Of a DNA stretch of 64,000 nucleotides, positions 1 to 10,682 are shown piece after piece. Made by a program: the position numbers and the translations under genes. The notes beneath the pieces are model-generated. The model was given only the letters and a program-made list of their open reading frames with translations. It made no database searches and was not told the origin of the DNA. Every line of letters starts with the position of its first letter. Position 1 is the first letter of the stretch. The DNA comes from Filosporella fistucella (lineage: Eukaryota; Ascomycota; Leotiomycetes; Helotiales), in NCBI GenBank assembly GCA_030077755.1, contig JAQJZZ010000014.1, positions 2,294,001 to 2,358,000 of the forward strand, read 5' to 3'.

Positions 1-345
1 AGAACAATCACCGGTCCACCTTCTCTATAATATGTGGCATCGAACCAGTATCGTAAATTGAACATGCCATCGGAGTGCGGCTCGTACAGAGAATCATTGT
101 GGAAATGATCAATTGGAACTGAGATATTGTATTCTGGGTACAACAGTTCGGGATCGGTATCGTCTCGTCTCACTAGACCATTGGAGATGGTGTTTCTCTG
201 GTATATATATCAGCATCCACGCGCTTTTCTTAGGAATCGTTCAGCATACTCGGACTTTCCGCTCTATCGCATTCAAATGCTCTGCTGCAGATATCACAGT
301 TGCGAGACCGAGGAGCGCATAGAATGCGCTGGTTATGGTAACCAT
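1..345 (-). CDS. Serine peptidase family S28 (Pro-X carboxypeptidase-like), N-terminal part, cut by window edge
   Basis: The minus-strand ATG at 345 opens a signal peptide (MVTITSAFYALLGLA, then an Ala-rich cleavage region), so the product should enter the secretory pathway. Exon 1 is 345-250. A 52-nt intron (249-198, GTATGC...CCAG) keeps phase 0. Exon 2 runs off the window at 1. The visible part of exon 2 has the family entry motif: PIDHF, then FNLRYWFD, then GGPVIVL, which matches the start of S28 enzymes (QPLDHF...FxQRYW...GGPVFL). S28 enzymes cleave after proline near chain ends. The catalytic Ser, Asp and His lie outside the window, so activity cannot be judged. An N-glycosylation sequon (HNDS) is present. 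Family call is firm for so short a piece; substrate is inference. Confidence 0.75.
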
Positions 346-1379
346 ATTGAGAGGTTTGCAGTCGAAAATGAATTCTACATCTTGACGTTAGCTCTTTCAA
401 TATAGATATACTCCGTGAATACATCAATTAATTCGGGTATCACAGCCAAGAACACAACACAGTCAGATCAAGCGGGGTTACTCACTCTTCCAAGCCTTTA
501 CTCTACATTCCAAGAGTCCATTCCACACTGTGCACAAAGCTTATATATACTCATCATACCCCATTCTTGCGCCGTTCGTATTCCCCGCGATCTTGCTACC
601 AGAAAGAGAAGGTGCACGGAATCATGACGATCAGAACGATGCGCTGAAAGATTGAACGATAATGTGGCGGCAGGGACCTGCTGCTTCGGGACTGGTGCCC
701 GGATCGGCAATGTGTACCTAGATGTGCCGGTCGGTGCCTGCGTTTAGCCTGCCATTATCCAGATTAAGCACAGCAGGTGAAGATATATATTGGAGGCTGG
801 GAGGAGGCTGGACTGTTGTGTTTGTGTAATGAAGATTTAGTTGTAGAAAATATATGGGGTAAAGAGGAGAATTGGTGAGACTTTTGGTCTGATATGTCTG
901 GCTGCTGGTGGTGGGCTGACGTTAGCGATTGCTTAAATACTGTTAAACTTTAGAATACGCGGCTACATCAACATCAGAAACATAGGAACATTTCTTTCCT
1001 TCCGTTTTCCCGTGTACACCAGTATTAGCAACATAATGTTAAGCCCGTCAATCTCTAGTGGAGAGTATTGGGACTTCTTTTCGTTAATACTGTTTGGCCC
1101 CTCGAATAACGTTTATTTACCTCTGGGCGAGAGGTACTCTAAATATGTGCGAGGTTCTGATTTTCAAAATTTATGAGCTAATAGTTGTGCCAATTACGGG
1201 GGAAAAGTACCTATTTCATATGTCTACGACATCTGGAATCTGTTTCGATGTCCCCTTTGGACATCAATTTTCTAATGACTCTCAACTTCCTCTACCTCGC
1301 TTATTCCAGGGGCACGCCTTGCTCCTGCAATCTAACAGGAATCACGATGTCGAGAGTCGGAATAACGAAGTCATTCCAA
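346..1379. other. Intergenic, no gene supported
   Basis: Lies between the S28 peptidase start and the 3' end of the F-box-like gene. It contains a TATATATA stretch near 541-549 that could serve the minus-strand peptidase, about 195 bases upstream of its start codon. Short ORFs here have no family features or splice structure. Confidence 0.5.
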
Positions 1380-2410
1380 TTAAAATCGAACAAGAACTTG
1401 TTGGTCAGGACTGCTAGCATCTTGTATAATATACCGTCCCATTCCCGAATATGGCGAAGGTTTATCGGCCAACAACACGTCTGGAAGTTCTTTACTCCTC
1501 AACGTAAACCTGATCCAAGGGTACGTTTGTTCTCTGCCAGGAATTACTCGATCATATCCTTCTAGCACCAAAATCTTCCAGCACGATTCAATAGTCTCTC
1601 GCTTGTCGAAAAACCAATCTCCCAAAAGTTCACCTTTCCATATCACATCCACGCTATCAGCTGTATATAGAGTACGTAGCTTCTCCACAACATTTGGGAT
1701 ATCCATGCTAATCCAGCGAGAGATGTGTTCATTTATATCGGTATTGATTACAAGGCCGGGGATGAATGCTCGTTGTAATGAGAAAATAAGCAATAGTTTC
1801 GAGTGTCTCTCTTTGCCGAGGAGCTTGAAAAATGTCTCGATGGCAGGATTTATATTTGTCAACCGGACCCTGAGATGTAGAGTCTTGCGGGAAATGCAAG
1901 TAAAGATTTCGTGGAAAAGGGAGTTCCAAAGCCTCCCAGTCAAACTCGCGGACCTCGATTCTATTTCCATTCGTTGTCTGCCATGCGTGAGAAGGTTGAT
2001 ATTGCCACAGCACGATCGAGTCACGAGGATAGAATTCTTTGGGCCGATATTTATGAACCAAGTGGCTACCATTTCCCATGTCCAGTCATGAGCAAAGACG
2101 AATTTGTTCTTCCCATAGAATATTGATGCTACCTCGTGTGCAATTATACTGTGGCATTGGAGTAAGTTCGTTGCAACATTCCGCTGATCAGAACTGGCTG
2201 TTTTGAATTGGCTAGCAGTTTCCAAATCATACTGGGAATCCTATCCACCTTCAATGACTCTGAATTTTCACGTGGCACGCCGGATCATACGATCAAGGGA
2301 TCTTGAGAAGTGAGAGCAAGATCGTTGCAATAATCACGAAGCTCTCGAGAAAGGTCAAAGAAGGATGTTCGTGACTGAGACGATTGCAAAGAGGGATCGT
2401 CGACAGACAT
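1380..2410 (-). CDS. F-box-like / DUF7730-style fungal hypothetical protein
   Basis: Two exons: 2410-2291 and 2240-1380, joined in phase 0 across a 50-nt intron (GTATGA...GGATAG); 326 aa. Residues about 16-31 (FFDLSRELRDYCNDLA) look like the short F-box/2EXR-type opening helix (LP-x-ELR). Residues about 65-90 have the pattern of the large Leotiomycete hypothetical family, a Leu-rich helix followed by FYGKNKFVF and later FINIGPKNS. The start was chosen because the ATG at 2410 precedes the FDL-ELR motif; the longest single ORF lacks both the ATG and the motif. No enzymatic residues are visible. If the F-box call is right, the role would be substrate recognition in an SCF-type ligase, but that is inference. 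Confidence 0.6.
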
Positions 2411-3401
2411 AATGTGGAGCTTTGTATGGTTTGCTTGATAATTGCTATGACATGTGTAAGATTGAACATATATGGAAGAAGTCTGATGTGCAACAATGCG
2501 TGATGTTGGGGATGCTGGAGGAATTAGGAATACATAGACAGCAGCTTCAAAAAATAGAGCAGAGCTGCCAGTGAAGTAGGGATTGCTGACTAATACAATG
2601 GGTTATATCTGTTTGGGCAATGCCATCAGATCCAAGCCTACCACGAGGCAAGCAGTACGAAGAGTGACAAATATTAGGGAAAAGTATCAAGTTGCCTTCA
2701 CTATTTATATTATTCACTTTATCCGAGAGAAAATTGAATTCTATACTTTTGATTGACGTTAATACACACTCACTCGCCTCTGTTACTGCCCTCGAAGTCA
2801 GGTTCTCATTTTTCAAGGAAATACTTTTGGTATGCTTCTATAAACCCTTAATTGATAATATCTTATATGATAACGAACGAAATATATTTAATCTTGAATC
2901 TTATGAACTCTAATCGAATATGGTGATATAAAAGGGCTGTCGCAATAAGCTTTCTCTTATTAGCACTGAGTTACTCAAAGATGAGCTGTGAGGTAGGATG
3001 GCTCAGGCTCTAATTCAAACCACGAGTAGCAGGAACATTGGGAGGAGAGATTACATATGCCGGTAACAGCGGTGGATCATACGTCGGGCAAAGCTCCAGT
3101 AGTCGTTCCTTCTAAAACAAATTAAACCATTTGTTAATCGAAGCACGTTCCATTCAGGGTCACATCGCAAGTAATAAATCAATATGGATATTTACGGCCT
3201 GTGGCCAATCATTGTATGTCATCGCGAGAATGCCTCATCGCAAATCCCTCCTTCCAGACGCCCATTCAGTCCAGACCAGGAGTCCAATCCCATAACGCCG
3301 GAAACAAAAGTACAAGCTGACCCATTAATGAAGAATCCATCATGTCCACCACTCGATCCGCGAGTGAGAAATATCAAGCACAAGATATCAGAAAACCCCG
3401 C

Positions 3402-3441
3402 CCGTAAACAGGCTGCTAGACCGTCCGTAGACTATCAAAAG
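3402..3441. repeat. 40-nt direct repeat, copy A
   Basis: Begins CCGTAAACAGG and contains CCGTCCGTAGACTATC. It matches copy B at 3500-3539 with two adjacent-region mismatches (GGCT versus CATG inside the element), a spacing of 98 bases. Both copies lie just 3' of histone H4. Confidence 0.8.
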
Positions 3442-3499
3442 GTGTACTGAAAATGTGAGAGATTCGGATTGAGACCGTCGAGAGATGTGCGATACCCTG

Positions 3500-3539
3500 C
3501 CGTAAACAGCATGCTAGACCGTCCGTAGACTATCAAAAG
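3500..3539. repeat. 40-nt direct repeat, copy B
   Basis: Partner of 3402-3441. Its end is about 60 bases past the H4 stop codon, so it may lie in the H4 3' UTR or its processing region. Origin as a local duplication is inferred. Confidence 0.8.
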
Positions 3540-3601
3540 TACCATATGCGCATAAGATGATGTCGAAGGTGAGGAGGACGAAGAGATGTGGAGAAAGTCG
3601 T

Positions 3602-4243
3602 CTATCCACCGAAACCGTAAAGGGTACGACCTTGGCGCTTGAGAGCGTAGACAACGTCGAGAGAAGTGACTATGAAATTTAGCTACGCAAATGCATCGAA
3701 ATCGACAAACTTACCAGTCTTGCGCTTGGCGTGCTCAGTGTATGTGACAGCATCACGAATCACACCCTCGAGGAAGGTCTTCAGAACACCTCGGGTCTCC
3801 TCGTAAATCATGGCCGAAATACGCTTGACACCACCACGACGAGCGAGACGACGGATGGCTGGCTTGGTGATTCCCTGGATATTGTCTCTCAGGATTTTCC
3901 TATGGCTGCCACGGAATTAGAAGAAGTTTAAATTTAAAATGTTGTGAAGGAGGATGAGATTGTTGATGTTGTGGATGAGGAAGGGAATTAAGTACATACC
4001 GCTTGGCTCCACCTTTGCCGAGACCTTTGCCACCCTTTCCACCTGTGAAGTGTTAGTGAATGCATGGCGAAGTAATGATGCATGTATGCGAAGGCAAATG
4101 GAAGAAGTAGTGGTGTGGTGGAAGTGATGTTGAATTGTCGAAGTGATGGTTGGGAATAGCCTCATGAAACGAACTGCGACCGCGATCACGACGACCATCA
4201 CGAAAAAACGCGACAATGAGATAAAATACTTACGTCCAGTCAT
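3602..4243 (-). CDS. Histone H4
   Basis: Core nucleosome histone. Four exons: 4243-4234 (10 nt), 4042-4000, 3905-3715 and 3669-3602. They total 312 nt and encode 103 aa, the exact usual H4 length. The product shows the canonical Gly/Lys tail ([17 protein letters not shown]), the [20 protein letters not shown] helix and the C-terminal [15 protein letters not shown]. All three introns have GT-AG ends (191, 94 and 45 nt). The first coding exon holds only ATG ACT GGA C, so single-ORF methods miss it. No divergent H3 gene is found in the 1.7 kb upstream, although H3-H4 pairs are common in ascomycetes; this may be a solitary H4 copy. Confidence 0.97.
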
Positions 4244-5922
4244 GATGAAGGTATTTGTAGATGTTGTAAGAGTTGTTGGATGATGAAATAACGCGTCTTT
4301 TGACGGTGTTGATGTAGTTGTTGATGAAAGTAGTCGTGGGGTCGCTGGAATGGTATGAAGGAGGAAAGGATGTTGAAGGGAGGCGAAGAGGGTGGTTTTA
4401 TGAGTTGTTTGGTGATTGCAGAAGTTGCGTTGCAAGGACGCGCTAAGCCGTTTCTAGAATTGCAAAGTAGGCGGGTTTCAGCGGGAGCGAAAAACAGTCA
4501 GAAAGAGTGTTCGATTTTAGTTCGATTTGCAGGGGTTGGATTTGGGTGTGGAATGGTCAACGCCAAATGGCAAAATCGCAGTTCGGCGTTGGCTGAAGTG
4601 ATGTGGGGTTTAGCGAGCCGCAACAAAACAACGCGAAATCGACTTCACCATTACAACAATATCGACTTTTTGAAATTTGCGGCAATTTGGTTAATTCATC
4701 TGCTACACGATTCACGAGGACCTTCAACTTTATTTCGGAACGAATGTCTTCGATTTAGTTATCCTTGAAGATTCACCTCATTCGCTTTTACACTTTTATT
4801 GCCTTTGACGCGACTTCGTCTTATCGGAGTACCGATTTTGGATGAAAGCAGGATTTATTCACTGCTCGAGAAAAGGCATTGACTGCTACTAGTTCCTCCT
4901 TTACCCTCTCTTTGCAATACCTTCTGTGTTAGGGTTCGTAGAAATGCGCGATTCCAAATTCTACGCGTTACCTCGAACACGTCTTGTCCTTGCTACCACC
5001 CCGATTTATATGCGCGCTGATTGCAATTGGATTATGCTATCTAGGACTACTACAACACATCAATTTTAAGACGGATTCTTGCTTCGTATGATGCCATCTC
5101 AATGTCACTCTCGCTGCTTTCAGTACACCACCCTCGACTACAAGCTTGGTCAACCTCGAACATTGTACCTATTCCCACCAACAAAGGAAAGGACCGAGCT
5201 ATATCAATGCCATCAGAAGATCTGCAAAGTTTACATCTGAGTGACGCGCCTTTTCATTATACATTCAATTCATTCAATTCATTCAAGTCCAACAGTTCAG
5301 ACTCAACAGGGTTTCGAGTGTTTGCAATACAGATTCACAAATTCGTCACTCCACAAAATGGCATATGGACACATGTTATGGTGAGCTCTGCAATTGCGGA
5401 ATATTGTGACGAAGCATAAGTAGCACGCTTGCAGAACCGCTTTTACGACAAGCTGTACTTGTGGTAAAAGGTAGTACTCAGAGAATAGTACCCATGGAAC
5501 CGCCCGTCCATTTAAAACGATATTTGCGAACATTGGTATTGGAGGGGCTGCCCCATGAAAAGTCGCAGCCGTCAAATCACCAATCGCATACGCCGATAGA
5601 TAATATGCTTCATGTATCTCAAAAGCGTATTGATTGGGTGGCTCGACAGTATGCAGAAGCAAGGCTGTGCATTGTGGCGTCGCCTTTCCTATTTCACTTA
5701 CCGAAATGCAGCATGGGCTCAAAGCTGAGGCGGAGTAGGAGGTATAACGACGTCTCCACATCCATTTTTCCTTCCCCATTTTCAATCCTCTGTCTATAGC
5801 CCAACAGTTATTCCTCTTGTGCGACTCTTTCATTCTAGAACGCTTTGTGTAAGGTCCCATCTTAGTGTAAGCTGTCGCGCAAAAATATTAGAGCAAGACT
5901 GTATCTCGACTACACAGCCAAT
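4244..5922. other. Intergenic, no gene supported
   Basis: Upstream of H4 on one side and of the fusion gene on the other. I looked for the H3 N-terminus on both strands and did not see it. Overlapping frames at 5102-5419 (+), 5461-5799 (+) and 5303-5860 (-) are open. None shows a domain, signal peptide or convincing splice structure, so none is called. Confidence 0.4.
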
Positions 5923-8900
5923 ATGTCTGATCCTGAACCGTTCATAAGGCTGAACAGTACCGATCCTAGTGGTTCAGATTCATTTGTTTGTCGCATCTTC
6001 CAGGCATCGAGTATATTCTCACCCAATTGCAGGATGACAATACACCTCTCTCCACCCCACCCAGTCTCACCCATGACACTACACGTTCAGAATTTCATGT
6101 ACAAGATCTGGAACGTTTCGCGGAAGATTTGCAGAACGTAAGCTTAAAAGTTCCCAAATCACTTGACGGACATTCTGACATCTGGTAAGGCTGCCAATAG
6201 GGCTTTCCCAAATGAAGGCATCTGTCCTACCCGCTACACCGATGTCTCTGTGCTTCTCCTACGATGGGAAGACGATGGCATGAATGTAGATTGGGAACTA
6301 GAGGATCTGAAAAAGGTTTTCCAAAATTATGGGTTCGAAACCGAAACCTGGCTCATCCCACGTCGAAATGCACACCTGAGGCTGATGAGTAAAGCTATCG
6401 AAATGGTGGAGATGCATGAGGATAAGGAAGACTTGGTGATTGTGTACTATGCAGGACATGCATATATCAACGCAGCAAGAGGGGCGACTTGGTGCTGCAC
6501 CTCCGATCCCTCATATGCATCTCTGGAATGGTCAGCAATCCAAACCCTTTTTGAGAAGGCCCACTTCGACGTCCTTCTCCTCCTCGATTGCTGCGCGGCG
6601 GCGAGTGCAGCCCCGACTGTTGGATCTGCAGTTACTGAGACGATTGCTGCATGTGGCTTCGAAAGTATCGCCCCACAACCTGGACGTTATTCTTTTACAA
6701 ATACCCTCATCGAAGTCCTGGAAGACTGGATAGATGGTCCACCATTCTCAGCTGCAATGTTACACAACAAGGTTCTGTCAGTGTTGAAGCATGAGAGGCC
6801 GGAACGAACACAGAGTGGCAAGAGAAGGCGATTGGAATGCAGGAGAACCCCGATTCACATCGTGGCTACTGCAGACCCAACTTTGCCCAGTATCGAGCTT
6901 GGCAGTAGGATCAGAAGGCGGGAAAAGAGTCCATCGGCGAGTCTTTCACCAGGACTCCCAGAGAAATCCGGAAGTACGACTGACGACTGCGAAAGCATTG
7001 GTAAGAGTGACCAAATTCCAACACTGGGAAGGAAAGGTTATCAGGCAACAAGCTTGGACGAGTCAACAAACGAAGTTTATAAAGTTCCGAGAGTCATCAT
7101 CTCACTGGCACTCGAGAAAAACCAAGCACTGAACTCGGAATCTTGCCAGAAATGGCTGGCCTCATGCCCAACGTTGGTTAAATTTGCCAAGGTTGAAGCC
7201 GTGTACAACAGTTTCTCTGCGCTGGTTCTTCTGTCAATGCCAGTCTTCCTTGTATGCTGCCTTTTCCTTTGTTCCGCCTTCCAAATTTTGCTGTATACCA
7301 GCTTCCGAGCAGGTTTCAGCCTGCTCGCCTGATGAATTGTTGGCAAATTGTAGTGCTAATTCGCTGCAGTGGGACATGCTCCCAGAAAACCCCGCATATT
7401 CGTTCATTGGATATACGACCTCGCCAAATCTGCACATCCCCAGCAGCCAAAACGCAACTGTAGAAACCATGCGCAACACAAGCACACAGACGGATGTCTC
7501 TGGCGACTTGGTCACTTTCAGCAAGCAGGAGTGGGCCGATTTCAACGGCCGACTACATGGTTCTGAAGGAGTGGGCAATTCCAAGGCAGAATTACAATTA
7601 AGCACCCCACTGGATACTCCAGACGATTGCATCTCTTCAGCCGCACCGACGCTAAAATGCGATAAAAAGACTAAGAGATTCAGGCTTGGAGTGAAGGGGA
7701 ACCAGATTTTGAATGAACAGTTCAGGAAGAATCCTTTCCCCAACTTACAAGAGCGAGAAGTTTTGAGCAAACTGGTCGGGATTGAGCCTCGCAAGATCCA
7801 GGTTTGTACCCAAGGACGAATATCGTAGACAATTAAGCTAATGTGTGTAGGTGTGGTTTCAGAACAGGCGAGCGATCATGCCCCGAGCCAAAGCAGATAA
7901 GGCGCAACAAGTGACTTCACTTCACTTTTACGAAAACACCGATGACGACTATGGCTACTGGTCTGCTGAAGAGTTGACCGCAATGAACTTGGATGGAACA
8001 GATGGGGAGAGTGATGAGGCCGTTATAGCTGACTCACCACGACTCCCTTTAGTGAAAACCGCTCAACATGATTCTTCCCCAACTTCAAGTTCAACCTCCC
8101 TGGCTGAATTCGATTTGCAGAAAGCGGGAAATTCCTCAAACTCTCTTCCAAAACTCGAACTATCGATGTCGCAACCATCATTTGTCACAGATAGCAAGCT
8201 ACGTCAAACAGATCTATGGCATCATTGCAAATTCAGAGGAGGTATTTGTATCAAAAATAGTGGAAATTGCAAGTCTCGGGCAACCCCAGACATTGCCTAC
8301 AACCCAAGGCAAACAGATCTCGCCCACTTCCAGAAGCTCTCTTTGAAGGCAGATAAGGATATCTCCCACTCTGATCGGACGCCATCTTCGGAGCATCAGA
8401 AGATCCTCCAGGAGGAATTGCAGAGCAATTGCAGAGAGCAAAGCATGAATTCCCAGGATAGCCAGAGCCTTGGAGTGTCAAATGATACTAATTCTTGCAA
8501 TATTGTCACCCTTGAATCAATTCAGGGTGATCTTGAAGCTCGGCTTTCAGGGATTGTTCCAACACCATCAATGCATGCCTCAAGCAACAATAGAAAGCAA
8601 AGGTTTGAGAGACATGAACTGTCAATCTTGTCAAGATACTTCAGACACGCTCCAAAGCCATCAGCTCAGAAGAAGAGAGAATTTGCGATTGCATTCGGAG
8701 TAGAGGTGACTATGATAAATGTACGTATGAAAGACTTTTGTTGATAAAGGCTAACGTAATCTTCAGAACTGGTTCCATAAACAGCGAGCACGACAAAGGC
8801 AAGATAAGAAGGCAGCTTACGAACGCCAACAAGAAGTTGCCAAAGGAGTTGATGAGGGATTTAGTGAGCCGGATCCAATCGAAGAGTTCTATGCAGGCAC

Positions 8901-9901
8901 CAGCATCTGGTCAAAACATGACAATTCCTCCAAAGAGTCACTGCGCAAAATTAGAACTTATGCGTCCGATGCTTTTCACCGGAGTTCTGGAATTGGACGG
9001 AAAAGAGACAATTCAATGGGACCTGAAAATCCAGACACTTCTACATTGTCTCCTCGACCAGAGAAGAGACTTAAAGAGTCGCAATTCAATCAGCCGCCAA
9101 TAGATTCAAAACCCCCATCTTCCTTTTCTCCTCCATCTTTAGGTAAAGTTGATGCTGAAGCTGAGGCGTCAGCCTATCTTCTGGAATTACCACAGGCAAC
9201 TCCAAAGGGGCGACAGTCGCCCAACCTTGAGTACCAGTACCAAGGTCAATCCCATGAATCTAAATCACGGGCCAGCGCCGATTCGTGGGACAGCGTTGAT
9301 GATCCGACTGAAAGACGACGGATCCAAAATCGTATAGCTCAAAGGAAATTCCGTATGTTGTAACCAACGAAATCCGAGATGTGGCTGACACTGTATAGGT
9401 CAAAACGCCAAAAGTCGATTCGAGGCTCTAGAACAAGAAAGAGGAAAGCGGGAGGGTGTTGAACCTCCTTCACCTGCAGCATCACATGCAGATATCGATG
9501 GCGAATTCACTCAGTCCACGCTATTCTCACGGCAGGTCCTTCACAGCAACAAGGCACCGCCCACCCCTGAAACTTCATATGGCAGACCTGTGCTAGATCC
9601 CGAAGTGATTTCAGCCCAAAACCCAGCAGATGTGGCTTTCTCGTATACCTTTCCCAAAGAGGGGCTTAGCGGTTCGCTTCTGGCAAGCTCCTTGCTACAC
9701 CCATCATATTTCACGCCCCCCAGTACAGCAGTGTCGCCCGCCATAGATGAACCCCATTCCGAAGGATGGGTACCATCCACCGACCAAATATCGACATTCA
9801 GCTTACCAACCCTATGGCTAAGGGTATCAGAGACGAAGGGCAAGGCCAATAACTTCCAATTCTCACACACGACCGCTGCTGATTTTTTGGAAGAGAGGTA
9901 G
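5923..9901 (+). CDS. Caspase-like domain fused to two homeodomains and a bZIP-type basic region
   Basis: About 1200 aa in about seven exons. Exon ends with good support: 7251|7370, 7801|7851, 8720|8767 and 9352|9399. Domain order, approximate residues: caspase-like fold 65-250 with YYAGHA (His near 146) and LLLDCC (Cys near 191); homeodomain 1 at 509-568, with canonical WFQNRRA split by an intron; homeodomain 2 at 800-856 with NWFHKQRA; basic region 1021-1050 (TERRRIQNRIAQRKFR) without a clear leucine zipper. The 118-nt intron 7252-7369 (GTATGC, branch GCTAAT, acceptor GCTGCAG) shifts frame exactly into the exon that begins WDMLPENPA and contains homeodomain 1. The 5' end is uncertain. Model A has introns 5957-6003 and 6138-6189 (AAG acceptor); model B has a single intron 6138-6200. 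A two-gene interpretation remains possible. Role, inferred: a nuclear DNA-binding protein with a protease-like module. Confidence 0.72.
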
Positions 9902-10682
9902 AGGTTAGGGCAGGAGAGAATTCTGAAATGACTGTGACCTATGGTATATATATTTTTCCTGTATTTGGCGTTGTTTATCTTCAAGTTTCAAAAAATTTCA
10001 AACCATGTCGTTCCAGCTGTGGGATTGTTCGATCACTGAGCTGTATAAACCTTGCCATAGTGGCTATCTATTTAATCTCACCATACTTGGAAAAAAAAAT
10101 CTATTTTCAGACTTCTATCTTTGCAGGTATGCTATACCCCAGGCCCTATTGATCTTCTAGCCCGATACTACCCTCAGTCTGCTCGTTGGTAAGTGTTGTA
10201 CGCCTTCATAACAGGAGCATTTACTTCAAAACTAACCTCCTTTCATACTATTCTTCGATGCTTATTCCTCCTAGACTAATTAAACTAAGCCTGCGATACT
10301 TATCTCAGGAGATTTACTCATATCGTATCCAACATTGTCTCGGGTCAGTTCACTTACAAAGATCTGGATTCTGTATTTTCCGAAGCAGACGCATTACCAA
10401 GCCCGGCTTGCTATATGGAAATTGGGCATCAGCAAGGTCGAGTCATGTTCTAAATACAGGCTTTGTTACTTGACTCTCCTGTCTTCCAGGTGCCTGGACC
10501 GCGACGGCGTTGCGGGGACAAGTGGGTCATGATATCATCGCCCTCAGCATCCCAAAATACCTAAAGCTTGGCAAGTAGTACAGCACAATGGTCTACGTCT
10601 CCACTGTTTGACCATAAACTTGCTTCTATATTTAATCTACGTTGCTTTCCATCATGTGTTTCAGTCCTTACATACAGAAATC
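9902..10682. other. Intergenic, no gene supported
   Basis: Separates two plus-strand genes. It contains short open frames with no splice logic or domain. It probably holds the 3' end of the fusion gene and the promoter of the CDF transporter. Confidence 0.5.

Larger units (their letters stand above)
2411..3601. other. Intergenic with a short direct repeat, no gene supported
   Basis: Mostly AT-leaning sequence without a coding pattern. The only clear structure is the 38/40-identical direct repeat downstream of histone H4, listed separately. The plus-strand 88-codon frame at 3184-3450 has no recognisable family and overlaps the repeat, so it is not called. Confidence 0.45.

Noticed and set aside
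4355..4768. 137-codon plus frame upstream of histone H4
   Set aside because: Considered as a possible H3; its sequence has no histone features and low-complexity residues.
5303..5860. 185-codon minus-strand open frame with protein-like stretches
   Set aside because: No domain, no signal peptide, and two plus-strand frames overlap it. No splice context supports any of the three.
7184..7828. Separate homeodomain gene starting at the ATG at 7184
   Set aside because: The 7252-7369 intron with its branch point joins the caspase frame precisely to this exon, and the first about 60 codons from 7184 are not protein-like. Kept as the main alternative to the fusion.
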